Of a stretch of DNA of 64,000 bases, positions 43,671-52,783 are shown in pieces (position 1 is the first letter of the stretch; the number at the start of each line of letters is the position of its first letter). This DNA is from Paenibacillus radicis (ex Xue et al. 2023). GTDB lineage: Bacteria > Bacillota > Bacilli > Paenibacillales > NBRC-103111. The stretch is from NCBI RefSeq assembly GCF_024722015.1, contig NZ_JANQBD010000007.1, positions 1 to 64,000 of the forward strand, given 5' to 3'. The position numbers were made by a program, and so were the translations under genes. The notes under the pieces are model-generated. The model was not told the origin of the DNA, made no database searches, and worked only from the letters and a program-made list of their open reading frames with translations.

Positions 43671-45035
43671 GTGCATAAGTATTTGCAAATATTAAACGGC
43701 CTTGAGAGCTTGATCCATAGCCGCCCTTACAAAGAGGGAGAGCGGCTTCCTTCCATACGAGCGTTGGCTGAACAATATAGCTGCAATAAAAGCACTATAA
43801 TCCGTGCTTTAAGTGAGTTGGAAAAACAGCATCTGATTTATTCGGTTCCCAAAAGTGGATATTACGTGGTCAAAAGAACAAATCTTCAGGAAGATAATGA
43901 AACTGGTATCATCGATTTTGCCACTTACGCTCCTGACCCCGACGTGTTCCCTTATTTGGATTTCCAGCACTGCATTAACAAGGCGATAGATACGTACAAA
44001 AACGATCTGTTCGTCTACGGGACACCCAAAGGGCTTCCCTCTCTCATCCAGACGGTAAAAGGACAATTGGCCAATCATCAAGTTTTTGCAGATCAACGCA
44101 ATATTATCGTCACTTCCGGCATTCAACAGGCGCTGTCTCTGCTGACGGCCATTCCTTTTCCAAATGGAAAATCAAAGATTTTGATTGAACAGCCCGGCTA
44201 TCACTTGTTCATCGAGCATCTGGAAACGCGGCAGCTTCCTGTCTTAGGAATCCAACGAACGGCTGCAGGAATTGATTTAGACGAGCTGGAGCATCTATTT
44301 CGTACGGAATCTATTAAATTCTTTTACACGATGCCACGGTTCCATAACCCGTTAGGCAGTTCGCTCACTCAGCAGGAAAAAAAGAAAATTGTGGAGCTGG
44401 CTCAAGCTTATGATGTGTATATTGTCGAGGATGACTATTTGGCTGATTTCGAGCAAGATAGTAAAGCTGATCCTCTATATGCCTACGATAATTCGTCACA
44501 TGTTATTTATCTCAAAAGCTATTCCAAAATCATCTTCCCTGGGCTGCGGATAGGAATAGCGGTGATCCCTGATGCTCTGATGGAATTGTTCAACCGCTAC
44601 AAGCGTCTTCTCGATATCGACAGCTCTATGCTTTCGCAAGCAGCTTTAGACATTTATTTAAAAAGCGGCATGTTTGAGCGCCACAAACTTAAGATCCGCT
44701 CTTCTTATTCCCGTAGATCTCGATTATTGAATGATGCTTTGCAGCAGCAATCCGAGCTTAATGGGGAATTATTAACTTACCCTTCACCTAAACAACCGTG
44801 TATTCATGCTCATATCTTACTAGACAGCAGAGTTTCGATTCCTCAGCTCATTAACCGGCTTCATAAGAAGTCAATTCTGCTTGAATCCGTCCATAAAAAT
44901 TATTTAACCTCATTTACTAAGTTACCTATTCTGAAGATCACGGCTTCTAACGCAAAGGAAAACGATATTAAGCCAGGCATTCTACAGATGGTAGAAGAAA
45001 TGAAGCAGGCTTATTTGAAAAAGCGACCACAATGA
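43671..45035 (+). CDS. MocR/PdxR-family PLP-dependent regulator
   Basis: A 454-residue GntR-type winged helix (1-75, ERLPSIRALAEQYSCNKSTI) fused to an aminotransferase-like domain. The PLP lysine is probably in YLKSYSKIIFPGLRIG, and the supporting Asp/Tyr/Asn residues are in EDDYLADF and MPRFHNPLGSS. GTG start at 43671 behind GAGGTG, five bases away. It probably controls the divergent DMT transporter gene in response to PLP or an amino compound. A hairpin at 45036-45062 follows the stop codon. Confidence 0.9.
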   Translation: MHKYLQILNGLESLIHSRPYKEGERLPSIRALAEQYSCNKSTIIRALSELEKQHLIYSVPKSGYYVVKRTNLQEDNETGIIDFATYAPDPDVFPYLDFQHCINKAIDTYKNDLFVYGTPKGLPSLIQTVKGQLANHQVFADQRNIIVTSGIQQALSLLTAIPFPNGKSKILIEQPGYHLFIEHLETRQLPVLGIQRTAAGIDLDELEHLFRTESIKFFYTMPRFHNPLGSSLTQQEKKKIVELAQAYDVYIVEDDYLADFEQDSKADPLYAYDNSSHVIYLKSYSKIIFPGLRIGIAVIPDALMELFNRYKRLLDIDSSMLSQAALDIYLKSGMFERHKLKIRSSYSRRSRLLNDALQQQSELNGELLTYPSPKQPCIHAHILLDSRVSIPQLINRLHKKSILLESVHKNYLTSFTKLPILKITASNAKENDIKPGILQMVEEMKQAYLKKRPQ

Positions 45036-45062
45036 AAGGGAGGACGGTAACCGCCCTCCCTT
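45036..45062 (+). terminator. Hairpin after the MocR gene
   Basis: Arms AAGGGAGG (45036-45043) and CCTCCCTT (45055-45062) with inner CGG/CCG pairs. It starts at the stop codon. The T-run is poor, so termination is only probable. Confidence 0.55.
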
Positions 45063-45173
45063 GCCTATATTTCCAGCTATCCCCTCAAAATTGTCGTTTC
45101 GACTCGAAATATGTAGGATGTCCTGCTATTCCGACTCAATAAATGATTATTAGCGACGGAGGTGCAATAAAGT

Positions 45174-45503
45174 TTGAGTACTACGAAACGAGTTTGGCAA
45201 AAACAGCTGGAGCATTGGAAGCACAAAGCAAATCATCTGATCTCCGGCACTGAGGAAATCGATGAACGTATTGAACTTAGTCCGGTGATGCTGGAGAAAT
45301 GCAAAGTACTCGCCGAGGATAAACAAACTACCGTGGATGATGTGGTTCAACAAATACTGGAACAATATTGGCTTCAGCGCACTAACGAGCTTTCCACTCC
45401 TATTTCGAGGGAACATATAGATCGAAACCCAATATTCCTGTTGGATGCGCTAGCCCACCGAAATTTTAAACCATTCGGAGTCGGGGAGAATAATTATGAA
45501 TAA
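45174..45503 (+). CDS. Possible antitoxin-like partner of the PIN protein
   Basis: A 109-residue protein that I do not recognise by family. It is charged, mostly helical by appearance and has VMLEKCKVLAEDKQTTVDDVVQQILEQYWLQR, a segment like the ribbon-helix-helix or long-helix parts of antitoxins. TTG start behind GGAGGTG. Its last eight bases overlap the start of the PIN-like gene, so the two are coupled like VapBC pairs. The name antitoxin rests on gene order and size only. Confidence 0.6.
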   Translation: MSTTKRVWQKQLEHWKHKANHLISGTEEIDERIELSPVMLEKCKVLAEDKQTTVDDVVQQILEQYWLQRTNELSTPISREHIDRNPIFLLDALAHRNFKPFGVGENNYE

Positions 45504-45963
45504 TCATGAACAAATTAATTTGGAGCAAGCTGTGTTCGTAGATCAATCAGCCCTTACTTCCTTTATGGATCCGCAGGCTTCCTACTATTCCAAAGCCAGG
45601 TCCATATTTATAGATCTGGATGATCTGGACCGTAACTTGGTTACAACGAATTATGTAATGTTTGATACCCATCAGTGGCTTAGAAACAGCTATGGATTTG
45701 AACATGCGCAATTTTTTCTTGATACCATGGAGACAGCCGCCGCTCAATCAAAGCTGACTGTTATTTCTGGTAGACCCGAGTTCGAGAATGAATCCAAACG
45801 TCTTATTATGGATTGTCCGGATTTACAGCTATCGCTGAGCGAAGCTGTTACGGCTGTAGTGATGATCACCTATCAGATCAAACGTATATTTACATTTAAT
45901 CCAAGCTATGCCTTCCTGCCTAAGCTGGATTCACGAATCAAGGTACTTCCGAGTCTGTGGTAG
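45496..45963 (+). CDS. PIN-domain-like protein, altered acidic site
   Basis: A 155-residue protein with the shape of PIN RNases. It has AVFVDQSALTSFMD (first acidic motif, Asp kept), TTNYVMFDTHQWL (second motif), LSLSEAVTAVVM (third, Glu for the usual Asp) and IFTFNPSYAFLPKL (fourth, Asn for the usual Asp in TFD). With two of four acidic positions changed, activity is uncertain. It is coupled to the preceding gene by an eight-base overlap and is followed at 45981 by copy C of the structured repeat and then a strong terminator. Confidence 0.7.
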   Translation: MNNHEQINLEQAVFVDQSALTSFMDPQASYYSKARSIFIDLDDLDRNLVTTNYVMFDTHQWLRNSYGFEHAQFFLDTMETAAAQSKLTVISGRPEFENESKRLIMDCPDLQLSLSEAVTAVVMITYQIKRIFTFNPSYAFLPKLDSRIKVLPSLW

Positions 45964-45980
45964 CAAGTGACTTTCCAGCG

Positions 45981-46090
45981 TAAGAAAAGCTTCTGATCGA
46001 AGCCCTTTCGAGGAAGATACATTCGTGTATTAGTTGTAGCTTTTCTTGCAATATCAGGCTTCTTCAGCGGAGCTGAAGAAGCCTGATATT
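45981..46090 (+). repeat. Structured repeat family 1, copy C
   Basis: The conserved part runs from TAAGAAAAGC at 45981 and includes CCT-TTCG-AGG and ACA-TTCG-TGT loops. The second hairpin is a perfect 19-base stem (46050-46068 with 46072-46090) around the three-base loop GGA. It starts 18 bases after the PIN-like gene and has no T-run. Confidence 0.88.
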
Positions 46091-46099
46091 ATAAAAAAT

Positions 46100-46154
46100 G
46101 AGGATGTCTCAAAGATCGTTTTAAACTGATCTTTTGAGACACCCTCTTTTTTTT
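46100..46154. terminator. Bidirectional terminator
   Basis: Arms GAGGATGTCTCAAAGATC (46100-46117) and GATCTTTTGAGACACCCTC (46128-46146), with eight T following on the plus strand and a T-run on the minus strand. It separates the PIN-like pair from the converging flavoprotein gene. Confidence 0.88.
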
Positions 46155-46224
46155 GAATGGATCAACCCTACTAGATCACAGCGGAAGCTGTTGACCCTTT
46201 TATATACTATCAACTGTTGAATTA

Positions 46225-46788
46225 TTATTGCTTCATCATATCGTGATCAACATAACGTTCGCCGTTCAGCTCACTGATGATATTTATCGCAACTTTCGCT
46301 CCATCGCCTGATGTAATAATCGTATGCACGCTTACCCCAGCTGCCGTTCCAGCAGCCCATATGCCTTCTACCGACGTCTTGCCATCAGCCGTTACATCGA
46401 ATACAGTTTTAATCCGTGGCTCAGTTGCGGGCTTCGTCTTAATTCCAAGCTGTTCAGCAAGATCCGTCATTACACCTGTAGCGAGAATCACATGCGTTCC
46501 CTCATAGCTGCCTGCATCTGTTGAAACGGTGAAACCCTCGGAGCCTTTAGTAATTTGCACAGCCTTACCCTGAACCAGCTCTGCCCCAAACTTGACAGCC
46601 TGCTTCTTGCCAATCTCTACGAGATCAGGACCGCTAATTTCCAATACTCCATAATGATTCTCTACCCACGCCCGTTTCGTAATGCTTTGATCGCTGTCTA
46701 TAACTAATGTTTTCTTTCCAGCTTTGGCCGCAAACAATGCAGCGCTTGCTCCTGCCGGACCTGCTCCAATCACAACAATATCGTACAT
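46225..46788 (-). CDS. Small FAD-dependent oxidoreductase, TrxR-like
   Basis: A 187-residue flavoprotein of the thioredoxin-reductase superfamily, much shorter than true reductases. FAD-binding GAGPAGAS is at 8-15, and the C-terminal FAD motif reads EGIWAAGTAAGVSVHTII. The NADPH domain and the CxxC centre are missing. It resembles half-size NAD(P)/FAD-dependent oxidoreductases in Bacillaceae and Paenibacillaceae. ATG follows GAGGAGATATCCCAA. It is monocistronic, with no partner gene to suggest a substrate. Confidence 0.83.
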   Translation of the reverse strand: MYDIVVIGAGPAGASAALFAAKAGKKTLVIDSDQSITKRAWVENHYGVLEISGPDLVEIGKKQAVKFGAELVQGKAVQITKGSEGFTVSTDAGSYEGTHVILATGVMTDLAEQLGIKTKPATEPRIKTVFDVTADGKTSVEGIWAAGTAAGVSVHTIITSGDGAKVAINIISELNGERYVDHDMMKQ

Positions 46789-47040
46789 TTGGGATATCTC
46801 CTCTCAGTATTGGAATCATGATGTCTATAAGCTTGTCTGCACTACTAATGCTACACAAAATGGTTAAAGATGTCAAAACAGATGACGTTCTATATCAAAC
46901 TGGATTTGCTTCATTTGCAGCTGAATTTAGTTAATCGTATTAATACTTAATCAATTTAATTCATTATGGCCTTGTAACCTATACGCATCCCATGTAAACT
47001 GATGTCACTTGACTTTAAATACAAAGGAGCACGATGTTGT

Positions 47041-47964
47041 ATGCTTTGGCGTTCCCCCTACATTCTTTTAGTGCTGGCCACCTGCCTCTGGGGAGGAAAC
47101 TTTGTTGTAGGCAAAGTACTGGTTACAGAAATCCCTCCTATTTTACTGGCTACCATTCGATGGTGTATTGCACTTCTGGCTATGCTGCCGTTTATCGGAC
47201 GTGACATGTGGAAGCAGCGCTCGCTTATGTTTGCCAAGTGGAAGCCACTCTTATTCCTTTCACTGACTGGCGTTGCCGGCTTCAATACATTAACCTACAT
47301 AGCGATTCAATATACGGGATCCATTAATGCAGCTCTAATGAATTCTGCTACACCAGTTCTTATCGTTTTAATTTCAGCCATTGTGCTGCGTGAGCCTTTT
47401 ACAGCTGCAGTGCTGCCTGCAATTGCTCTGTCGCTGGTTGGTGTTCTATGGATTATTAGCCGCGGCAGCTGGGATGCAATTGTTCATTTATCATTCAATA
47501 AAGGCGATATGTGGATGATAGCTGCGATCATCTGCTGGGCTTTGTATTCGGTCTGGATGAAAAAAGCAGCTGGACAATTTCCTGCACAAGCGTTATTTTT
47601 TTGGCAAATAGTCGTTACAATAATCGTTTTGATTCCGTCATCTATTATCGAGTATGCGGTACGTCAGCCTGTCATTCACGGTTCAGCCAATCTCATATTG
47701 GGCCTGCTGTATATAGGGATATTTGCATCTCTCGTAGCTTTTACAGCCTGGAATAAGGCAATAGCATTGATCGGACCCTCCCGATGTGCAGGATTTCTGA
47801 ATTTAATTGTAGTTTTCAGTGCTCTTTTTGCTACCGTTTTTACAGGGGAACGTTTACACCTATACCATTGGGTCGGCGCTGTGCTTGTGTTAGCTGGAGT
47901 ATACTTAACCAATCGGATACAGAAAACGGCTCAGAGGAATAATACGGTTGATCAAAAACAATAA
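47041..47964 (+). CDS. EamA/DMT-family transporter
   Basis: A 307-residue, ten-helix transporter with two EamA repeats (CLWGGNFVVGKVL at the N-terminus; ICWALYSVWMKKAAGQFPAQ opening the second half). The start at 47041 lies 11 bases after AAAGGAG; the frame is open for 13 more codons, but these precede the site. It is monocistronic. The substrate is unknown. Confidence 0.88.
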   Translation: MLWRSPYILLVLATCLWGGNFVVGKVLVTEIPPILLATIRWCIALLAMLPFIGRDMWKQRSLMFAKWKPLLFLSLTGVAGFNTLTYIAIQYTGSINAALMNSATPVLIVLISAIVLREPFTAAVLPAIALSLVGVLWIISRGSWDAIVHLSFNKGDMWMIAAIICWALYSVWMKKAAGQFPAQALFFWQIVVTIIVLIPSSIIEYAVRQPVIHGSANLILGLLYIGIFASLVAFTAWNKAIALIGPSRCAGFLNLIVVFSALFATVFTGERLHLYHWVGAVLVLAGVYLTNRIQKTAQRNNTVDQKQ

Positions 47965-48042
47965 CATATTGGCTTTTTTAAATTCAACATTTATGCTAAA
48001 TTAAAGAAAATCTAATCATTTTCATTTTTTTCAGGAGGATGA

Positions 48043-48537
48043 ATGCTAACAATGAATGAACATGCACTGGAGCGGTTAGTTCAAGCCAAATCCGAACAGG
48101 AGCTTGCTGAGCTTCAAGTCTCTATTCAAAATGGAGGTTACTCTGCATTTCATCAGCTTCTGGAGGGCTTTAAGCTGCAGATAAAGGAAATGAACGAAAC
48201 ACAGGTTCAGAATGTATTGGAATGGCTTCAAACCGCTGAGCGGCTATTTCCTGATCCTGGTCTGTTTAGCCCTTCATGGCTGCATATTTGGAAAGAGCTG
48301 TCCGAGATGGTTTCGATAAAGACTCAATTAATGGAAGCAGTTCCAGTCGAAGAGAGAAACGGGGAATGGCAGGTCATTCTGGACAATCCGCATACGATAC
48401 AAGAGGTTGTATGCCATCCGAGCTTGACCTTTGACCATGCCGCTTATTTGTTCAGCTACTTCCGTCCTGGACTTGAGAAAAACGAGTATATTCGACTGCA
48501 AAAAATCCAAAACATGTTCATAGAGGTTGGATCATAG
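48043..48537 (+). CDS. Hypothetical protein
   Basis: A 164-residue soluble protein that I do not recognise. It is probably all-helical, with ALERLVQAKSEQELAELQVS at the start and VQNVLEWLQTAERLFPD in the middle, and no membrane segment or Cys cluster. AGGAGG lies four bases before ATG 48043; a second ATG three codons later is also possible. It stands alone before a strong bidirectional terminator. Confidence 0.72.
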   Translation: MLTMNEHALERLVQAKSEQELAELQVSIQNGGYSAFHQLLEGFKLQIKEMNETQVQNVLEWLQTAERLFPDPGLFSPSWLHIWKELSEMVSIKTQLMEAVPVEERNGEWQVILDNPHTIQEVVCHPSLTFDHAAYLFSYFRPGLEKNEYIRLQKIQNMFIEVGS

Positions 48538-48545
48538 CCATCTAT

Positions 48546-48737
48546 GTGTCCTTGGTACTATTAACGGACGCACAGTTCGACTTCCTCGACACAATAAGAT
48601 TTACAACTGTCAAGCATCCTCACATATATGTCGAAGGAATTCTGATTTTAGCGAGTTATGCGCTTGCCCGGGAAATGATTATATATTTCCTGCATAGTTT
48701 AAATGATTTCCATCCAAATAAAGAGCCCTGCTATTGA
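48546..48737 (+). other. Possible small membrane ORF or gene remnant
   Basis: A 63-codon frame reading FLDTIRFTTVKHPHIYVEGI then ILASYALAREMIIYFLHS, with one clear hydrophobic helix. It begins nine bases after the preceding gene without a good ribosome binding site and ends inside a terminator arm. It may be a remnant of a membrane protein gene. I cannot name the family. Confidence 0.25.
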
Positions 48738-48761
48738 TATAGCTGGGCTCTTTATTTGGAT
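48712..48761. terminator. Bidirectional terminator
   Basis: Arms of 23 bases (48712-48734 and 48739-48761) built on CCAAATAAAGAGCCC/GGGCTCTTTATTTGG pair with one mismatch. It lies between the plus-strand hypothetical gene and the converging alcohol dehydrogenase gene. Confidence 0.9.
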
Positions 48762-48776
48762 GGCTCACATAAACTT

Positions 48777-49943
48777 CTACAGACTCATCTCTAGAATTTG
48801 GCGAACATCACTTTCGTTAAGTGGCTTGAAAGAGCCTACAGGTCCGAATCTGACTGTTTCCTTCGCCATCCGGTCCAGCTCCTTGCCATCAATGTTCAAA
48901 TCACCTAAACGACTCGGTGCTCCAATTCTAGTAAAGTAATCACGAGTTGCTTGAATACCAGCTAATGCTATTTCATTGTCCGTCTTACCATTAGGATCTA
49001 TCTGCCACACCCGTACGGCATACTGTACGAAACGGTCGATTCGTTCTTGATACACATATTTCATCCAATTCGGGAATAGGACCGACAACCCCTCAGCGTG
49101 TGCGATGTCATAAATAGCGCTGACCTCATGCTCAATCATATGGGTCGCCCAATCATTTTGCATACCAATACTGATCATGCCGCCGTTCAATGCATAGGTA
49201 CCACAGAGCATAATATTTGCACGCGAAGCATAGTCGTTCGGATTTTGTAAGGCTAGCTCGCCATTTTCAATGACGGTTTGAAGAATAGATTCGCACAATC
49301 TCTCCTGCAAAGGAGTATCTGTAGTCGGACTAAAATATTGTTCGAATACGTGCGACATCATGTCAACGATACCATTGACTGTCTGGTTTGCAGGTACTGA
49401 ATACGTTAATGTAGGATCAAGAATGCTGAATTTCGGATACGCGTGAATGCTTCCGAACGATTTCTTCAGGTTCTCTTCCCAATTCGTTATTACCGAGTTA
49501 CCATTCATTTCAGAGCCTGTAGCCGATAACGTCAAAACCGTACCAAGCGGCAAAGCAGTTTGAATCTGTGCTTTTCTTATGCAGAAGTCCCACACATCTC
49601 CGTCATAAGGTACTCCAGCCGCTACTGCTTTGGCAGCATCAAGCACGCTTCCTCCACCGACTGCCAATATAAATTCGACGCCATGCTGACGGCATAGATC
49701 AATCCCTTTCTTTACCGTCGTAAGACGCGGGTTAGGTTCAACGCCTGCGAGCTCATGCACCTCTGCTTGAATTTCCTGCAGCTGCTGCAAGATGCGGTCA
49801 TATAGACCTGTTGATTTAATACTTCCTCCGCCATAGACCAATAGAACCTTTTTGCCGTAAGCAGAAATTTCTTGTCCCAATTGGTTCAGCTTATCAGGGC
49901 CAAACAATAATTTAGTCGGATTTTGAAATTGAAACGAATTCAT
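48777..49943 (-). CDS. Iron-containing alcohol dehydrogenase, BdhA-like
   Basis: A 388-residue metal-dependent alcohol dehydrogenase similar to NAD(P)H butanol dehydrogenases (YugJ/BdhA group). Visible are the N-terminal FQFQNPTKLLFG, LAVGGGSVLDAAKAVAAG, LTLSATGSEMNGNSV, and metal ligands in IVDMMSHVFEQY (Asp, His), WATHMIEHEVSA and IAHAEGLSV (His). The start is set at 49943 with GGAGG 11 bases upstream. It is monocistronic. It probably reduces aldehydes to alcohols with a broad substrate range. Confidence 0.92.
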   Translation of the reverse strand: MNSFQFQNPTKLLFGPDKLNQLGQEISAYGKKVLLVYGGGSIKSTGLYDRILQQLQEIQAEVHELAGVEPNPRLTTVKKGIDLCRQHGVEFILAVGGGSVLDAAKAVAAGVPYDGDVWDFCIRKAQIQTALPLGTVLTLSATGSEMNGNSVITNWEENLKKSFGSIHAYPKFSILDPTLTYSVPANQTVNGIVDMMSHVFEQYFSPTTDTPLQERLCESILQTVIENGELALQNPNDYASRANIMLCGTYALNGGMISIGMQNDWATHMIEHEVSAIYDIAHAEGLSVLFPNWMKYVYQERIDRFVQYAVRVWQIDPNGKTDNEIALAGIQATRDYFTRIGAPSRLGDLNIDGKELDRMAKETVRFGPVGSFKPLNESDVRQILEMSL

Positions 49944-50101
49944 AATAAGGTGGTCCTCCATCCATTCATTAAGTTCTGCACTCAATTAAGCTGTGCTATA
50001 TAGATACTACATATACAGATTCATTATAGCTTTCAACCCTCTAATAGAAAATGACTGAAAAAACATTCACAAACTTACCTTGACGTTACTTGCTTTCAGA
50101 A

Positions 50102-50881
50102 TTATGTATTCCACAAAGCACTTACCCTGTCTTTAATATGTGTAAAAAATCCAAACATCGTATCGCCCATCGGCGCTATAAAGGCATGCCATACCAAAAC
50201 AAAAGTCAACGTAATGCATATGCTTTCCACGAGAAAGCCACTGAATTTCCCTGTGCTCATTAGCGGCAGGCGAAATTTCCACTTGAACGGAGGCAGCGGG
50301 TGAATACCATGCTTAGTCAGCATATCGCACAACAGATGCAGCGTATAAGCCATTACACCAGAAATCCACATCGATTCCCCCAGCCTGATGGAAGCGAAGT
50401 ATAGCACAGCTCCCCAGATAGCTACTCCATAAACAGAATGGGTTAATCCGCGGTGCGGAAGTACAGCGCACACCATAAGCAGCGCCCCTATGGTACCCCA
50501 CCAGGGTCCCGCTTCAGCACCAAGATAGAGCAGTAATCCCCCTAAAATAATCATTAGCAGCTGCCTAAACAGCCTTTGATGAATAAGGAATGCGCCGATC
50601 ATAAGTACGCCGACACCATAGCTATAAGGGACATAAAACGATTGAAAATAGCAGTAAATCATAAATCCAACGCCAGCTGCGACTAGAGCAAGCTTAATCT
50701 TATTCAGCACCGCTTTGGGCATGGTCTTCTGCAAAAGCAGACTATTGGGTTCGTCAATATCCGGCAGCAGTGAACTGACAACAGCAACAACAGCTGCAGG
50801 CAAAGTGATAGGCTGTCCTATCAAGCTCAATACAGACAACGTTACACCCGAACCAACAATCAAATGGGTTCTTCCCGTCAT
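50102..50881 (-). CDS. YdjM/DUF457-family membrane hydrolase
   Basis: A 259-residue membrane protein with about six helices. The family motifs for metal binding are present: GRTHLIVG near the start, LLPDIDEPNS (about 40-49), PHRGLTHSVYG in the middle and CDMLTKHGIHPLPPF near the C-terminus. LexA-regulated YdjM of E. coli belongs to this family; its reaction is unknown. The start at 50881 (MTGRTHLI) fits the family, although its ribosome binding site is weak; 19 earlier codons are open. Confidence 0.82.
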   Translation of the reverse strand: MTGRTHLIVGSGVTLSVLSLIGQPITLPAAVVAVVSSLLPDIDEPNSLLLQKTMPKAVLNKIKLALVAAGVGFMIYCYFQSFYVPYSYGVGVLMIGAFLIHQRLFRQLLMIILGGLLLYLGAEAGPWWGTIGALLMVCAVLPHRGLTHSVYGVAIWGAVLYFASIRLGESMWISGVMAYTLHLLCDMLTKHGIHPLPPFKWKFRLPLMSTGKFSGFLVESICITLTFVLVWHAFIAPMGDTMFGFFTHIKDRVSALWNT

Positions 50882-51002
50882 AAGCTCGCTATTCTTCCTT
50901 TCATGAACGTATGATGTTATAAGCAAGTAGTAGTTCACTTAATCATAACATGAGATCACCCAAAATGCGAACAAGCATTCTGTGATAAACAGATTATACA
51001 GA

Positions 51003-51041
51003 CAAAAACAGCCCCGTTGAAAAATCATTTCAGGAGCTGTT
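51003..51041 (-). terminator. Terminator of the YesN-like operon
   Basis: Arms AACAGCCCC (51007-51015) and GGAGCTGTT (51033-51041) pair with one mismatch. The minus strand continues with a T-run. It lies 36 bases after the response regulator gene. Confidence 0.75.
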
Positions 51042-51076
51042 TATTTAATGTCAGAAAGTATTGTTGCCTCTGTTAA

Positions 51077-52783
51077 TTACACTGTAGGAGGCAATCCATT
51101 AACAGTTGCAGCCGTCCCAGTCCCAGCATTCTGGTCGCGGTATTCTTGAGGTGTCATGCCATAATGCTTTTTAAAAACATGATTAAACGAATGCGCCCGC
51201 TGATAACCCAGCTTTTCTGCAATTTCATATATTTTATCGTGGCTGTTTTTGAGCAAATAAGCTGCTTTCTCCATCCGTAGATGGAATACATAGTCGGTGA
51301 TGTTTTGTTTGGTTTCAAGCTTGTATATTTTGGACAAGTAGACCGGATGGAGATAGACATGATCGGCAATTGCCTGTAAGGAAACATCCCCGCTCAGATT
51401 AAGCTCTACAAACTGCTGTACCCGATGCACTACAGACGTACGGGAATCCTGTACTTCTTTGTCCATATCAGCCTTTAATTGTCCTAGCACCCGAAAGCTC
51501 CAATCTCTTAACAAACCAATCGAGCGGAATGGAACACCTTCCGTTAGCTTTAAATAATCCACTCCGATTAATTCAGAAAGCTGGCGGCCATTTTTATGAG
51601 TAATGTACGAGTAGGCTGAGGATATTGCATAAAAAACTTCCAGGACATGCTCTTGGGACTGCGCCCATTCTTCGCTGATTTCCTCATACACTGCTCTGAG
51701 CTTATCTTCGACCTCTTTCCATCTCCCTGCTTCTAACAGCTGAGTTAAGGAAGGCAGCTCGTAAAGCCGCTGCAAGGTCCGGTACGATTCGGCAGCAGGC
51801 TTCTCATGTGTAGTCATAAAGATATCATGCTCGCTGCCAATCCGTTTACGGAATAATGACAAGGCTTGATTATAGATCGCTGAGACGTCGCTCGGGAAGG
51901 ATCCCCATCCGCTTACAAGCACAGACACCTTTCCTTTCAAAAAAGTGTTAACGGCCTTTTGCAGCTCGCTTGCTGTACGCTCTAAATGCTGCTGCCGTTC
52001 CTCAAATTCTCCGGAAGATAAGTTTGTGGATATCGGGGTCCGAACCTCCTCCACAGATACACTTTTCCACTTCAGCATAAATACCAGATAATCGTGGGCA
52101 TCCTTGCAATGCCATAGCTCATATTGCGGAGCGAACAGCTCCTCTGCTATGTTGCCGACCGCATATTCAAATAGCGATAAACTATGCGCATCATAGTGCA
52201 GGAAATACTCTTCCATCCGCACCAATACGAGCGCAATAACTCCATTATCGAAGATGGGGACATTCAACTCCTCCATCTTTTGCCGCCAACGCTCCACACC
52301 ATATCGGCGGCCTTGGAGCAGCTCATTCAACAGGTTTCCCTTCAACAGCGGCAGATGCTCCTTAAGTGTATGCTGAATACGCTGATGTGAGAGAACCACC
52401 TGCCATTCGGACTGGATTTGATCCAGCACTCGCTGCACCGTTTCCTGAACCTGCTCTTCAGACACAGGCTTCAACAAATAATCAACGGTTCCATGCTGAA
52501 TTGCCTCTTGTGCATAGCTGAAATCCGCGTAACCGGATAGCAGAATACATTTGGTCTTCTTCCATTTCTCCCGAACTATTGCAATCAGTTCCAAGCCTGT
52601 CATTCCAGGCATTTGGATATCGGTAATCAGTATATCTATGGTTGTTGTACTCAAAATAGCCAATGCCTCATCAGCAGAGTATGCTCTGTGCACAGTGTCA
52701 ATACCCATGGCGAACCAATCCATTGTGGTTGATAACCGTTCCACCACATGCATTTCATCATCTACGATCAACAGCTGATACAT
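51077..52783 (-). CDS. YesN-like response regulator, AraC output
   Basis: A 568-residue response regulator. The receiver domain (1-120) keeps Asp8/Asp9 and the phosphate acceptor Asp55 in ITDIQMPG, with Lys in LLKPVSEEQ. A long middle linker follows, and the C-terminal AraC domain (about 460-555) reads LQAIADHVYLHPVYLSKIYK and AEKLGYQRAHSFNHVFKKHYG. Its start overlaps the kinase gene by 26 bases. It most likely activates the adjacent sugar transporter operon when phosphorylated by the YesM-like kinase. Confidence 0.92.
   Translation of the reverse strand: MYQLLIVDDEMHVVERLSTTMDWFAMGIDTVHRAYSADEALAILSTTTIDILITDIQMPGMTGLELIAIVREKWKKTKCILLSGYADFSYAQEAIQHGTVDYLLKPVSEEQVQETVQRVLDQIQSEWQVVLSHQRIQHTLKEHLPLLKGNLLNELLQGRRYGVERWRQKMEELNVPIFDNGVIALVLVRMEEYFLHYDAHSLSLFEYAVGNIAEELFAPQYELWHCKDAHDYLVFMLKWKSVSVEEVRTPISTNLSSGEFEERQQHLERTASELQKAVNTFLKGKVSVLVSGWGSFPSDVSAIYNQALSLFRKRIGSEHDIFMTTHEKPAAESYRTLQRLYELPSLTQLLEAGRWKEVEDKLRAVYEEISEEWAQSQEHVLEVFYAISSAYSYITHKNGRQLSELIGVDYLKLTEGVPFRSIGLLRDWSFRVLGQLKADMDKEVQDSRTSVVHRVQQFVELNLSGDVSLQAIADHVYLHPVYLSKIYKLETKQNITDYVFHLRMEKAAYLLKNSHDKIYEIAEKLGYQRAHSFNHVFKKHYGMTPQEYRDQNAGTGTAATVNGLPPTV

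Noticed and set aside
46100..46146. Insertion sequence end (GAGGGTGTCTCAAAAG-like motif)
   Set aside because: The motif is one arm of a T-tailed bidirectional terminator, and there is no transposase gene or second end.
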